Positions 24,028-63,830 of a DNA stretch of 64,000 nt are shown here, piece after piece (the first letter of the stretch is position 1; each line of letters starts with the position of its first letter). The stretch comes from Heterobilharzia americana. Taxonomy: Eukaryota > Platyhelminthes > Trematoda > Strigeidida > Schistosomatidae. Location: NCBI GenBank assembly GCA_944470555.2, contig OX104134.1, positions 73,898,678-73,962,677 on the forward strand, written 5' to 3'. Made by a program: the position numbers and the translations under genes. Below the pieces are notes generated by a model that was not told where the DNA came from, did no database searches, and worked only from the letters and a program-made list of their open reading frames with translations.

Positions 24028-24740
24028 TTAGACGGCTAAAACATTACCGCGCATTTCTAGAAAAGCCTCATCTCCAGGCAACAGATAAAGCTGGGAAGTC
24101 TGAACAGCTTGCAAGCATATGCTCACCAACGCACAGCAAGCACTTATTTCCAAATACATCTTTCTGAGGGTTTCTATGGGGTACATTCTGCTATGATCTT
24201 CGGCATTTTGCAACTCTGATATGGTGTTCGAAATGGAAGTGAATCTGTCTGTTGCCCATGTTACACAATCCTCGACGATCTTCAGAATGTGTCCAAATTC
24301 GGATTCTGCACCCTCCTCTTCTACTCGAGCATTAATTTCAATCCACTTCCGTTGCAGACGGTTGGGTGGGCGTCCTGCAATCGTCTCAGTAACACTTAGA
24401 GAGTTCGGTTCACTTCGGTAATTTACGGACATTAGCGTACTTCTGTTATCTAACTTGTGATCCGAGAAGGCTGAGTGGTCCTCAGATGCATCTTTTATTC
24501 GCCTCACATTACCCTTGACCTTCTCCAACACACTTCTGACAATCACAGACAATTTGTCGGATCCAGGACTCAGAGCCCCTCTTGATTCACTGCAGTCCTC
24601 ATCTGGAGGAAACATCCTGCAGAAGCGTGTTGCTCGATCGGTTTCTGAAGCACATTACCACGCCAAATACGTTGATCTGATCTCATTAGCCAGTTTATCG
24701 TCGCTAAAAAACGCTTCCGCAACTCATACTTCGAAATCCT
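24028..24740 (-). mobile_element. Retroelement gag-like relic (possibly BEL/Pao)
   Basis: A 195-codon minus-strand frame (24615-24028) continues upstream in another frame to about 24740, so there is at least one shift. The segment GRPPNRLQRKWIEI followed by a hydrophilic helix-rich stretch is reminiscent of the gag of BEL/Pao elements, which in schistosomes include Sinbad. No protease or RT follows on that strand. Host-gene origin cannot be excluded, but the shift and surroundings argue for a relic. Confidence 0.4.
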
Positions 24741-24959
24741 GACTACTGGGTCACCATGAACATTAGAAACATTCTGGATATAATGGATGTAATTGCATCC
24801 TCAGAAATAATCGTGGTAATATCTCCGAATTCGCCTCCCACTGACTTCGTCCCCTAGTTGGCCTAGATACCGACTATTACAGTAATCAGTTCCAAAACAC
24901 GAATCCAACGACATCAACTTCGTCCAGACACAACTCAATGAAACAAATCCAGAAATTCC

Positions 24960-25140
24960 AAGCAGAGCAGATCAGAGACCTTCGATGAACCCATGGTAGT
25001 CCACTGTGGACATGACTATTAAGAGACCCCAGAATACAATTAATGGACGCTAAGGTCCAGAGCAAGACAAGGAGACAACTTTTGTGCCTGAAACCAACAT
25101 TTATTTGTACAGTTGATCACAGTGTCACGACATAAATGAC
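24960..25140 (-). repeat. Possible LTR R-U5 segment
   Basis: On the minus strand this lies just upstream of the gag-like relic. It carries AATAAA (in ACAAATAAATGTTGG) followed by a T/C-rich stretch, as expected for the poly(A) part of a 5' LTR. No second copy is seen in the window. Confidence 0.25.
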
Positions 25141-28100
25141 CGGCGTTCACTTAAATGTCTACGAAATAGTGCAGTTACAGCAATATACAATACTTCTGAT
25201 CTTACTGTTATTGCGTCTAGGGTGGGTTGACGGCCACGAAACTCAATGCAGAAACCATGTTTGTACAACTAACGGAAACTTCGAGTAAGCGGTAAGCTTA
25301 TGCGAATTCACTGAACCACGTTATTTTCATGCGCGACACATTTCAAGCAATCTGATCACAAACGCCATTGTCATTTGTATTTATATGAATTCAACAAAAA
25401 ACTGCTGTCACCAAATATGCGTGAATTTCTAGATATCTGAGCATTATTGACAGCATGTTCATTGAGGGTCTCACAAAAACTTCTCGGCTAAGATGACTTG
25501 CGCTTTGAATCAAATAGCTAGTAGCCTGGTGAGGTAGTCTTCTGGATAGCGACTCCCGCCTGATGAATCTGCTCATAACACGATAGGAATGGTTAGCAGC
25601 TTACGATGGCCAAATGCTAGTCGATGCTGAGTTTATATACGGGAATTAGGCTTTGGAGAAGATATATCTCGTTAAACTGCTCAAAAGACCGTCGTGTTTC
25701 AGTTTCCGTACTACGCTGTGAGCCAGAAAGCAGTGGGATATGGTTTAGTCCGGACTGCTTAATAGAAGCCTTGTTAGGAGTTGGATTCCCCGGTGAATAA
25801 ACCCTGGTAGCTTCCTTTTACTTCTCCTAGTTGATGAACTGCCAAAACTGCCAAATATTTTCGTGCTTCTACCCGCTTTCTATGTGGAACTCCGTAGAGC
25901 GATGTGGATCGTTACCTATCAATATCTGAAGGTTGGGCTAAACATTGATGTCTAGGACTGAGCTTCGGTGAAAGCACAGTAATGCCCAGGGGTTACAGTT
26001 ATTGTTTCTAGATTTCATTTCGTGCCACAACACCACCTCAGTCTGCAAACCGAAAGGCTTAGGGGTCATCACAGGCAGTTACCTCAAGATATCTCGGCAC
26101 CGCAACCTATGCAGCTAGAAACCCCCGCGTAAGTTGTGACTGCAACCCAGAGGTTTCATGAGCTTTAATCAGGATATGTTCAGGGCACCACCAAATAAAC
26201 GCAGGGCCTCATTTAGAGTGCTAGTTTCAGGTGTTAAGTCTAGGTGGCAGGAGGGATACCGATGCGTCTAGACATGTCTGAATTTTAGGTACTTAGCTAG
26301 TGGTTAAACCTCGCGGTCCACTCAAAGAGGAATACCTGGGCCAACCGAGTTTATCCTTATTTTTGTTTCTTTAGGGATGAAGCTATACCATACTGACACC
26401 ACGCATTCTCGCCACCAAATTTGATACTGGCACGTCCTATTTTTTCTCTCCGAACAGGACTGAGCGGTATCAAGACCATCACAAAAAATCCTGAGAGCCA
26501 CGGTCAAACAATCATGTGTGAATCGCAGCTCATCCTACCAACTGGTCGCCTACCGAAACTCATCACCTCAGCAGGTGTCATCAGCCAGTTTGGCGCAATC
26601 AGTATTTGAGAAACTAGATCTAAACAGTGACGTCTACTGCAGGTACCGGCAGTAGTGAGGAGTGACGATGAACGAATTTTTCGCACTCTTTATAGGTCAG
26701 CTTTAGTGCAAAAGCGCAATCATTAATGACACTAACGCCAGCGTGAATCTTTACGAATTCAAAGTGCTTATGAGCTTCGAAGACGTGAAGGCGTTATCTA
26801 TCCCTGTCCATATCTGCATTACTGGCTACGGTAGGACCCAACGATGGCAAGATTTAAAGGCGGAAACTCGGGTTGGACGTGGTGGACAGACCTGTTACAA
26901 AAAGGATAATGAAACCAATGTCAACTGTTTGCCTGTGAATGGTCGGAAACACTATATTCATGTCATCCGCTGTATGAGAGTTCGTTCAAATTTTCTTTTC
27001 TTGATAAAGGAGATATGAAAACACTGAAGAATGCAAAAACTGCCCTTAGCAATATTGACCAATGCTTGGTGAGCACCGCCGCGTATTCACCGATAAGTCC
27101 TTGGGTTTTTAACTCTGACACTTCAGGTTCAGTGTCCGTCTCAAGAGTTTAAACCTGGGCAACTAAACCAAGAAGGAAACTTGGGATACCAGCTTCAAGG
27201 AAAGTGCTCGGGCAAAAAGAGTCGGAATCGGGCTATGTCTCGGCATTATAGCACGCAACCCAGTACCTAGCTGCAACTCCTAGAAGCTCGATCATTCCTG
27301 AACAGAAAGACAGTTAGCAGTGAAGTACACATGAGTCGAGTGAAGAAATACTCGCATACTAAATTCATCAACTTTACGTGTAGATGGTGATCACCTTTCC
27401 AGTTCTTGGGATTGTCTTCCGGATGAGTGCTCATCTAGAAATAACCTCCTCCATTTCAAAATCACACTAGTGCTCATCCAATCAGCCACTTGGGTCGAAA
27501 CTAAACTCGGATGTCACTGAAGCCTAGATGAAACGTAACCTTGAACCTCTATATCTTACCTGATGTGCGATATGTAAATTAGATCCATTGGTCTTCGTTT
27601 ATTGTGGGGAGTAAGGAACAGGAGCCCAGCCGATGGATAGTGCCATTCAGACAAGGGATTTCTGGGGCGTGAGTTTTTCTAAATAACCGGCTACACACTG
27701 TAGCCATAGAGGGGTATTTTGGCTGAGCTAAACAAGCCATTAGGTCTACGTGTGTTAAATACAAGCACTTCTGCCCAGGTAGACGACTCGTCCGTTGTAA
27801 GTTCCATTTGTGTTCATCTAGCCAGCTTGCTAGGCATGAAGGGGTCAATCGATGCTTCTCTAGCTATGAAGTTAAGCTCTTCAGGCAACTCTCCGTGTGA
27901 AAATGCGTCATTTCACCAGAAAATGTGCATGCAATTGCCTGTTGGAACCCGAGGATTGTAAGGCTACCTACTCGCAAATTCAGTACTCGCAACCCTGACT
28001 TACCCAGTGTACAACTACCTAGATTAAAGGATACGGTGGTGAGACTATTTGTTGAATGCGACATGCCAAATGCTCACGGAGCATCAGAGGGGCACCATAA

Positions 28101-31100
28101 AAGAGTTGTGTGCAACCAGAATACTCCTCGATTGGGCAGTAAGGAACTTTGTACTTGAGAATCGTCATCTGTTATACATGCTGAACGGGTTTCAGCCACA
28201 TTCACAGAAAGTAATACTGGATGCCTGGAATGGTGTCGGTGGCAGACATTATAGAAGCTAGATTCTGAAAACGGATGTTATCACGGACTCAATTCTGACG
28301 CTCAAGGGTGCTCACTTTCTGTACATCACAGAGGGTCAACCTCGAACATCTCAGTAGTCGCAAGATGGACTCGCAAGCGGTTTTACCACTGTCATTTCGA
28401 TCAAACTTCAAGTGAGGTTTCTTTAAGATACTTAGCCACGGCAAATGGTGGTAAAACTCGGTGTTAACTTTCAGTTTCGGCCCAAGCTTACGGATCTGGT
28501 AACTAACCGCCCAGTTTGCCTCTTGATACTTCATGCCTCGGTTCGAAACCACAGGCACTGTTGGAGTACGGATTAATAAAAGGGAAGCTGGTTACAAGTA
28601 GGATTTCTCAACTTCATCCTCAACCCATGATACACCCTGAAACATTCGTTTGTTCTGAAGCGTTTTCCAACGAAATCCTTCAAACTAAAGTAAAGACTCG
28701 GCATTAATGGAAGCTCTGTGGAAAAGAATCTGATCATAACCGTTCAGAGACCAGAGAAATCGACGTAAAGTTTGGGGCGAGTGGGGAATGGGCGGGCTTT
28801 TCAGACAAATCGTACAGGCAACCTTCAGGCTTATCCGAAGGACTCATTCCGATTCACTTTATAAAGCGAAAGGAACCCAGAAAACATATTTTCCGCAGGT
28901 ACCTCAGATACCAGTGTCCTAGTGGTCGGAAGATAGAGAAAGCGTTTGGTGCTGCATTGGTTGAACATCCAAAAAACTAATAGACCAAATTTATCCAAAC
29001 GTCGGTGGATTAAACCGTTGTATTTAGACTTCAAAAACCGCTTTACTTGAACTTTCAGATGTACATGACACTGAAACAAGACCAACTGTACCTGGTTTTG
29101 GGTACGATTTATTGTCTATGGTCATACTGAGATAACCTGACAACGTCAGAGATTGGTGCACATCAAATAAATAGAAATATATCCCTAAAGAGCCAACGAA
29201 GCTTTGTATAGGTGATTTTCCAGGAGGCAGTGACAAGCCCGCTGGACCCCAGGTAATGAGCAGACGTCCCATTCAGTCCGCTTCCAGATCTCATCCGGCA
29301 CCATTCAGATAAGCCCTAACCCTCAGAGAAAAGGATACGGTGCACGATGTTCCCAATTTTCGAAGCAGTAGACCGACAATCTTCTTTCAGTGCTGATGGC
29401 CGTTAGCAGTTTACCCAGTGGTCTCAAATGCAGCTGAATGCCTGATGGACGGGGGAATCAGAAACCACCCCAGTAGGAATATTTTCCATGGGGCTCACCA
29501 TGCCCCACTTAGGCACAGGTTATGCGCTTCCCGAAACTTCCTGGCATAAGGGTTTTGAAACCCGCTCTGTGCCGTTTCTGGACTCCATTAAGACCTGGTC
29601 ATCAAAAACCCACTCCTTTCCCCTGTTGCTCCCCATTATAAGAACACAGGAATTCCGTTATAAGTTTTTCTTGTGCATCTTCCATGCGGGACATCATAGT
29701 TCACGGGGAAGTATTCAAATCTTCCATGAATCTTATGGAACAATGGTACGCCCGATATTCAAGTTCTCACCTCTTCTTGTTCTCCCCACGACTAGCATAA
29801 TGTTTTGGGGGCTGATCTGAGCATTAGAATGTTCTAGGATAGATCGAAATCAGGGCGATGTGACCTCTATTTTAGATATTTTTTGGAAACATTTGTAATC
29901 GAACTCTACAAGCATTCATTGCAGGTATGCGAGTGCCAGACTATCATAGCACGCAATTTGCACGTGGCAACTGTCAAACTCAGTTTCCTGGGACACTTCA
30001 ACCCTAAAACTCACTTTGCCAAGAAGATTCTTTCAAGTATGATTATAATACACAGGCTCACAACATTTACTGAGGTACTAATAAATTGCTGTGTTGGTCA
30101 AATGCCCTTACAGTGTAGGTTACTTCAATCTCCACCTCTTCAATCACTGGAATGTATGTATTGCATGTCATCGCGTGTGAAGTTTATGCCAGGCATTATG
30201 ACGTCGATGCGCTAATTTGCCTTCATCAGAGCTGAGGACTATTCTTTTATATTCTCCTCAATGTTTGCGTCAGGTCAAGTCACCATGCGAAGTCAGCCTA
30301 TCATTTCGACCTTTGATTGGTGTCAACAGCTGCGGGTTATCAGCAGACAGAAGAACTTCAGAAAAAACTTACGCTAATGAAAGTCATGGAGATAAGGGAC
30401 AGACGAGTGAATCTCAGGGAACTCAACTCGAACACTTCATCTCTCTGAACTTGGCTAGTCTCTCCCGGGTTTAAGAGAGGTATTCGCCTAAGTAAGATGA
30501 AAGATGAACAAATAATGATGAATCGACTCTTAGCAACCTGATTTTCTCCATCAGACTGACGCGTTTGTGTTGTGAAAGCTAACGTGCCTAAATTTGTGGC
30601 AAACACATCTTGTTGGCTGACCGAGTGAGATTTCGGTATTTTATCAACTGAAAGGCCGATACTAGTGTGAATTATTCAAAAGATGCACACTAGACTGAAG
30701 GGGCACCATGCTGTTCACACAAGCAGCTAGGAGTGCCAGAACCAAACTGTTCCCAAAACTGCTTAGGATTTGTGTCCAGTCTCACCTAAAGCTACATAAA
30801 GCCATGGCCAACCGCACGGGAAATTTATTGAGTAGGTCTAAAAAACCAGTCGTTGGAATATGATACAAGTCATGCGAATACAGCCCACAGAAAGTGGATG
30901 CTAGCGCTCTCGGCCGATATCTGTCAAAATTACCGAATAACGGCAATAAGATATGTGGTAATCCAAATGATCGAAACAGGAAAATATTAACCAAGTAGCC
31001 CTAAAGCAATGATCGATGAAATCGGGAAATAGCCCCCGAACAAAACGAGAAAAGCGAAAACAGCGATACTCCTCCTCCACCGACAAATGAACTCAATCGA

Positions 31101-31858
31101 ACATCCTAGACTGCCACTGGTGTGATTATGTCAGCTGACAGCTTAAAACTAAGGCTTAATGATGATGCGTCTTCCCACGAACCGCACTGAGTCAGTGACG
31201 AGATGAGCCAACCTAAAGAACAGAAAATATGCTCTAACACTCTACTTCGATGCGTCAGCTACACGCCGTTTCTTTCGTGATTTGTCGTCACCTGTTTCAG
31301 TAGCATCACTGTTCAAGGACATATTACACTAATACCAAATTGCCAACAATGATACGGAGACAGTAGAAGTTGATTGCCGAAAACCCATGAGACGCGCTAC
31401 CAGCGTCCTTACATTGGGCGACAGTTGGTGGCAATATAAGACCTAGATTTCTCTCACTAGGAATTTTTAGACTGATGATAAAGGCTATGTATGAGCTTTC
31501 ATTATTAATTTCCCAGTAGGTCTTCAGACTTATCAAGCTCTGCATTGGATTGGCCAGCTTATGACGCGGACACCAACCCTTCTAGGACAGAGTTCCACCA
31601 GTTGGTTGATCAAAGTCAAAACCAGTACTCTGTGGATACTACATTCGTCCTTTGCTACTGTACTTTCCTGCTTTATCCTTTGAGGTGATCTAACCCGCTT
31701 GAAAGACTTTTTTCCTACTTACTCACCAATAAACTTGTAATTTTCTTAAATTTCGTAATTTCACAAAGATGTCAGAAATCACAGATTTGTTTGTCCCTTT
31801 AGGTGGAAGTTTGTCGTCAAGGCTATATTGTTTTATTGGCTGCGCGGTGGACTACTGA
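25141..31858. other. 6.7-kb region without recognisable gene
   Basis: Many 60-110-codon frames on both strands but no domain I can name and no convincing exon chain. Base composition is more GC-balanced than neighbouring introns and frames on minus are rather continuous (for example 27579-29272), which suggests a heavily decayed retroelement. The sequence directly before 31859 should contain the DNAAF2 promoter and 5' UTR. Confidence 0.4.
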
Positions 31859-58343
<26,485 letters not shown>

Positions 58344-58839
58344 ATGTTTTTCTGCGAAATGTCTGTTTTACCAAACTTTTGGAATAAGCTTTTTCTCATT
58401 GATGCAGTTTCAGACTTACCTTTTGCGTACTTTAATGTCAGTTTGCATGCCATATAAAATCCAGTTGGCTAAACGTTAAAACTCTTGACGTTTGATTGAC
58501 TGTCCATTCTTTTGGTAGTGATTTCGACATCGCGTTACCCTGTAAAATGGCTTCGCAGTAGATCAGTATTCTTCTGCCAGTAACCTTTCCATGCAGTTTT
58601 GAGGCTGTTTTCATAAAAAACTGAGTACTTGTAGAGTAAATATTATCATAAAAACACTTTAAAAGAGTGTATCAAGTGAAGTATCAGCATCTAACACAAG
58701 CGTTCTTCACAAGAATCAGGCATCATTATGCATGTGCTTTATCTATAATACGGTTTGAAACCAGATTGACAAAATCAACATAAAAAGCTGTATATCCCTG
58801 AATCATTTTACAACTAATCGTTTTGTTCCGAAGTTTCAG

Positions 58840-58938
58840 GAGAAAGCACGAGAACCGTGTGAATATAAGATTGGTTGGAGAGACAAAAATCGAAAGGAAA
58901 TTCTAACCTTGGAAGGCCTGAAAATAGCCAAGGCCATT
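58840..58938 (+). CDS. Orphan candidate exon, unknown gene
   Basis: 99 bases with a TTTCAG acceptor and a GTAAGC donor, phase 0 on both sides, coding EKAREPCEYKIGWRDKNRKE and 13 more residues. I do not recognise the protein. It lies 0.5 kb after the DNAAF2 stop, so it could be an alternative 3' exon or the edge of a downstream gene. The frame stays open past the donor to 59115 and the opposite strand is also open, so it may be chance. Confidence 0.25.
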
Positions 58939-59115
58939 GTAAGCATACATAAGCCCGTTGTAAACTCTACCATTTGGGTAGAACTCGAATACCCTATGGC
59001 TATCACCACTGCGTCCCAAATATTATCTATATCGAATATATCTAGTGAAACCGATGGGCACGCTCTACTGTATTCTTTGCCCATTACATGCTACTTTTCT
59101 CCACTGTACAAATGA

Positions 59116-62100
59116 AATGGAAAGATAACCGTCAGAACTAGCTGTCCGTTAAACTACTGTACCTAATTCACACCATATCACATATTTGGTTCGGTGTTAA
59201 GTGACCAGGCAAGTTATCCCACAGTCTGATACACGGAAAATAAGCAAGTGTGTTGTGGGTTGTGAAGTTATTCGAAAATCCTTCATGCACGCTCTTTAGG
59301 ACTATATTCGCATTTCACTGTGCAATTTTGTGTCTTTACGGGAAAATAGTGTGATAGACATGTATTTTACAGTTGTTGCTAAATCTCATATCAGTAAGTG
59401 ATTTTTTCCCTATTTGGGAACTTTATTTTTATGCTTTTCTTTTTTACTCTTTTTCTATTGTAATTCGCCATTTATGTCGAAGTCCTGCACTGCTCCCCAC
59501 ACTTGTTTCACTGCGCACAAAGTTGTCCGATGAAGCTACAACAGAGATTTCGAGGTATACTTGTTTGATCTGAATCTTGTACAGAAATATTTGGACATTA
59601 TTGCCGGGACTATTTCCACTGTCGTAAGCATAAATAACTTCCGTTTTCAGCTAACGGTTTTCACCATGAAAATTGACATTTTTATTATCAAGCCTTGTTC
59701 CTTGATTCTATAGTGCCAAGCTCGCAGTATAGAAGTAATACATGTTGTACATTTAATTTTGACGAAATATTATAACACGTAATAGTATCAAGTGTGATAG
59801 AAACTTGTAGAGTACACCATCGGTACTAAATACTACTAGATTAAAAGTAAATAAATAAACATTCAAAATTATCGAAATAGTAGCTAAATAATCCTCAACG
59901 GCGTCAACAGGTGTCTTCAGTTTTGTTGGCTTTCTTTACTGTGTATGCATTCGCGCGTTGACATTTGCCATTTCCGCGTCTTCCTTGCACTGATCTACAG
60001 CTACACACTCAGAGTTCATTGTTTAGCCATCTACAGACAGATGCATCTTAACTTCTACCTTTTGCTTTAACCTGATATATAAACTGCCCCTCTAAGCGCT
60101 TCTTTATCTTTTGTTATCAGTACTTACAAGTAGATAACATGCTAATTAGTTTGGTACTGGCGCACACCAACTGATCATGTGTCTGTCAATAACCACACAT
60201 TTAGGCTTTTACCGTATGCTAGAGGTACATTTGAGCTTTTTTGTCTAAGAGAAGGAAGGGGGACAAAGGAAAAATAACGCAATCATACTTTTCAGTCCAT
60301 TCGAGTCTTTCCTTTATATCGAATCTTTATTCGGGCTTTATATGAAATTCCGTCCAGAATACTTGAATGTCGCTCAGTACAAAAGATCGATTGTGTTGGT
60401 GCACATCAGATGAACGGCGTATGGTGTTATCCGACAGACTTCTGACTCACACTGAACAACCTATCAGGATCTCGCATATTCGAAGAAACCCAGATAAGTC
60501 ATTAAAGGACAGAATATAAAATAGACTCATATTTTTAACGTTTCTGCAAATCTAATTCAGCAATGTGACTCACACTCACTGCGGCAGCGTTCGTTTTATG
60601 AAAGTTTCCTGTATTGTTAACATATACGTATCTATAAATTACTGATATATGTATAATAATATATGTCCAATGCATCAAAATGTTTCTGAATTATATTCCT
60701 AACAGGAACTAATGGCTAACGCACATTGCGAATAGAGCCTGTAAATTTGCGATCGCAGTGAAATTCGTAAGTTGCTTAGTGGGTAAATAATTGATTGAAT
60801 GCCTAGAATTCATTCATTCCGTCGTACACTGGTCCTTATCAAAGGTAATCTAATCCTATTACTAACGAATTTGTCATAGCGGAGAAATAATTCAGTAAGT
60901 TTGGTAGTGAATCCTGAAATCCCAACTTACCCTTTTCAGGTATAAAGCCGTAATAGACTGTACATTTTTACCAGAAAGTACTTATTATAAGCCCATGAAG
61001 AAGGTACTAAGAATTAGTCCGTGAAGAGATTAATCTGTAAATAGAGTGATGAAAAGGACAAACAAGTAATGAGATGCAAAGTTAGTTACCTGTGAATTTG
61101 AAAATGCAACATGAATGCGGAAACTTGTGGAGGTGAAGTTAGGAAACAGCTGTACCGGCAGATTGAAAACATGAAAGTAAAAAAATACTTCTATTCCTTT
61201 ATATAATAAATGTATTTCGTTGCATTTATACTGTAATTACTTCATTACTAATTAATTTTTGTGACTTTGTCTACCATTTCAAAACCCGTATAAGTTTGAA
61301 CAAGTATTCTATTGGCTGTGTATCCTCTTTCCTACACTGTTTCCCGTTGTCACATTCTCAGTATCTTTCGTTTGTTTTACTACTTTGGCGTATTTTAACA
61401 CGCGAATTCTTGTACAGGTTTGTCATCTCTCCTTAACTGTTATCTTGTATTATCGTCTGCCGTATCTGTTGTGCACATAACTTAATTTACCACCATCAAT
61501 TCTTTACCGGAACGCTTTTGACATGTATAAAGATATTTTTGGTAGTAGTTTTTGGAACTTTTGAATTGAAGGACTTTCACCAAATGTATAGGATACAAAG
61601 ATAAGTGGAAACTACTTTCCCCTTTTGTTTGAACAAATTTGTTGACTCCTATATACCTCTTCTGTTTCTGTTTGTATATATTTAAAGTTAGAACGAAGCT
61701 TATTTTGCTGATATTCTCGAGAAAACTTCTAGATCCAGAAGTTTTGCTTGAAATAGTCGTGGCAGAGGTTAGATTTAATGAAGCTGTATGGGCAGTTTGG
61801 AGACTCATACCAAACTCCTGCCAGCCAGCCGAGAGACATATTGTTGGTTGATTCTACGATAGTTTAAAAGGTCCCTATGAGGTGGTGGTATCCAACTTGA
61901 TTTTAGAATTACTCGGTGACACTACTGGTATCAGAAATGACCTGCTCTGTTATATCCCTGTAATTTTGCCTGATATTTGACTATAGCCTTGAAATAACTT
62001 TATCACTTCTGTTTTCCACTGCTTCTGAAGGCTGGGCCCATTGGTTGTTAACTCTTTTAACTTACTGGCGAACTTAGTGTTTGTCAGGATCGTTTAGAAT

Positions 62101-63022
62101 GTATCGCTCTCAGCTGCTTTTGACTGTTGTCGAGACAGTAATAGCTCTCTGTCAACGGCCCATCTCTTCTTGGAGTACGCTAAGAATACAAATTGGCCCT
62201 GTCTGCTACCTCTGCCCACTCTGTACCACCATGTCGTCTTTGTGGTCCTGATCTGAAATTCAAGAGACAACACTCTGAACATTCTTTTCCCCATGACTAT
62301 ATAAAGCGTGTTAGTCACTAAAGCAAAAAGTATGACTTTAATCTGACTGTGTACATTAGTTTTCTGCACGTAAGCGCGTACCTACATCCATACCCACCCC
62401 TTTCTCTGTTCTATCGCCACATTTTTGTATTCAGTTTTGTTTTCAGTACTTCTTCCCCATAAGCTGATCTCTGGACAGTTGGGTTAGAATACCACGTCAA
62501 ACAATGTTTTTAGCCACTACATTAAACTGAACCACATGTATCATGATGGATGTGCTTCCGTGTATTAGTTTTGTGCTTCGATTTTGAGTTCGGCCCGCTG
62601 CTTACTTTTTTCCTTTTCCGGGTCTGGCTTATCAGTTCATCATTCGTATGGGATCCTGGTAATCGTAGTTGTTAGCACATGTTATACCGTCAGGACTTCA
62701 TAAAGAACACAGGATCGAGTGTCACAGCTGTAATACGGTATGCCCCCATATCTTCAAGAATATTCGATGATTCAAACAATGACGGTATAATTCCTGATTC
62801 GGAACCGAACTTGCTTTGAGCTACTACACAATTATGTTGGTTTTATCTGCTTCATTCTTCGGTATCCTTAAAATAATAACGCTTTATATCCAAACTCATT
62901 TCCTACGTGCCTCAAATAATTATTTCTAATGTACTGCGTGTTACTGACCATAACAATGAATTCATGTTACCAAAGTGATCATACCTGCAAACTGGTTGCT
63001 TTCGCGCTCCCTATGTTGTATA

Positions 63023-63023
<1 letters not shown>
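59116..63023. other. No gene recognised
   Basis: AT-rich intergenic or intronic sequence. Short frames such as 61639-61851 and 62369-62094 (minus) have no motif I can name. Confidence 0.45.

Positions 63024-63086
<63 letters not shown>
63024..63086. repeat. (TA)n microsatellite
   Basis: About 63 bases of TA dinucleotide. Confidence 0.97.
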
Positions 63087-63089
<3 letters not shown>

Positions 63090-63369
63090 TATTGTAAAGT
63101 ATTTCGACGTTCCGAACTCGAATGCCGTGCAGTTTTAGTGTAAGACGAAAAAGGCTAGTTTTGTTGTAATTGTCAAACACAAGACTAGTGATGCGTAAAT
63201 TTGTGTGCTAGTTTCAGGCCAACCGCTACTATATCTACCTGTAAGTACTGCTAACAACAGACGCAAAAAACACGTTGGACAGTAAGAAACGCCAAGAGGA
63301 GCATATTATTTAATAAGCTGAAGCGAAAGAGTTATTTACCTAGAAGGCACCAGAAATTGCCTGTATTAA

Positions 63370-63830
63370 TGGATGCAGATGATTGTAGATCGGTAGGAAG
63401 CCACTGACCCAGGTTTTGTACTTTTGATACCGGTCAGCATGTCGTATCTTCAGTCTCAAAGAGACTGATGTCGCCTCTGAGATTCTCATCCGGTGTTACA
63501 GTTAGCCACTTTCCCACTGAGCTATTGGGGCCGCGAGTTACTGCCTGTAGGACTGGGTCTGAAACACTGAGTAGTCACTGGTGAGCAACTAATTTCATGT
63601 TGTCCGGTCTTGAATGCTGAACGGACCCTACGGATGATTTGCAATGTGGTTACCAAGCTAGGAGGTTCAGCATCATGATGCACTTTGAAGAATGTCAATT
63701 GGTTGGAGGTAATCTGCAGGAAGTCCTGGACCTAAGCAGACGAGTGCCAACAAGCAAGAAATTTAGGTCAGAAGCTTTCTGCAAATTGGCCGTGACGAAC
63801 TATAGGTGTCCAAACAATGAACTATGAGTT
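63370..63830 (-). mobile_element. Two partial SINE copies, hammerhead family
   Basis: The first (to about 63545) has a minus-strand head with A box ATAGCTCAGTGGG and a decayed B box, then a degraded hammerhead. The second (about 63600-63760) matches the tail of the 10.5-kb SINE: GGTTCAGCATCATGATGCAC here against GGGTCAGCATCATGGTGCAC there. Confidence 0.6.
63401..63441 (-). ncRNA. Hammerhead relic
   Basis: Minus strand CTGACCG, stem II GTAT/GTAC with loop CAAAA, AAAA in place of GAAA, then CCTGGGTC. Aligned to the 10.6-kb copy, the core and stem I are damaged; inactive. Confidence 0.5.
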
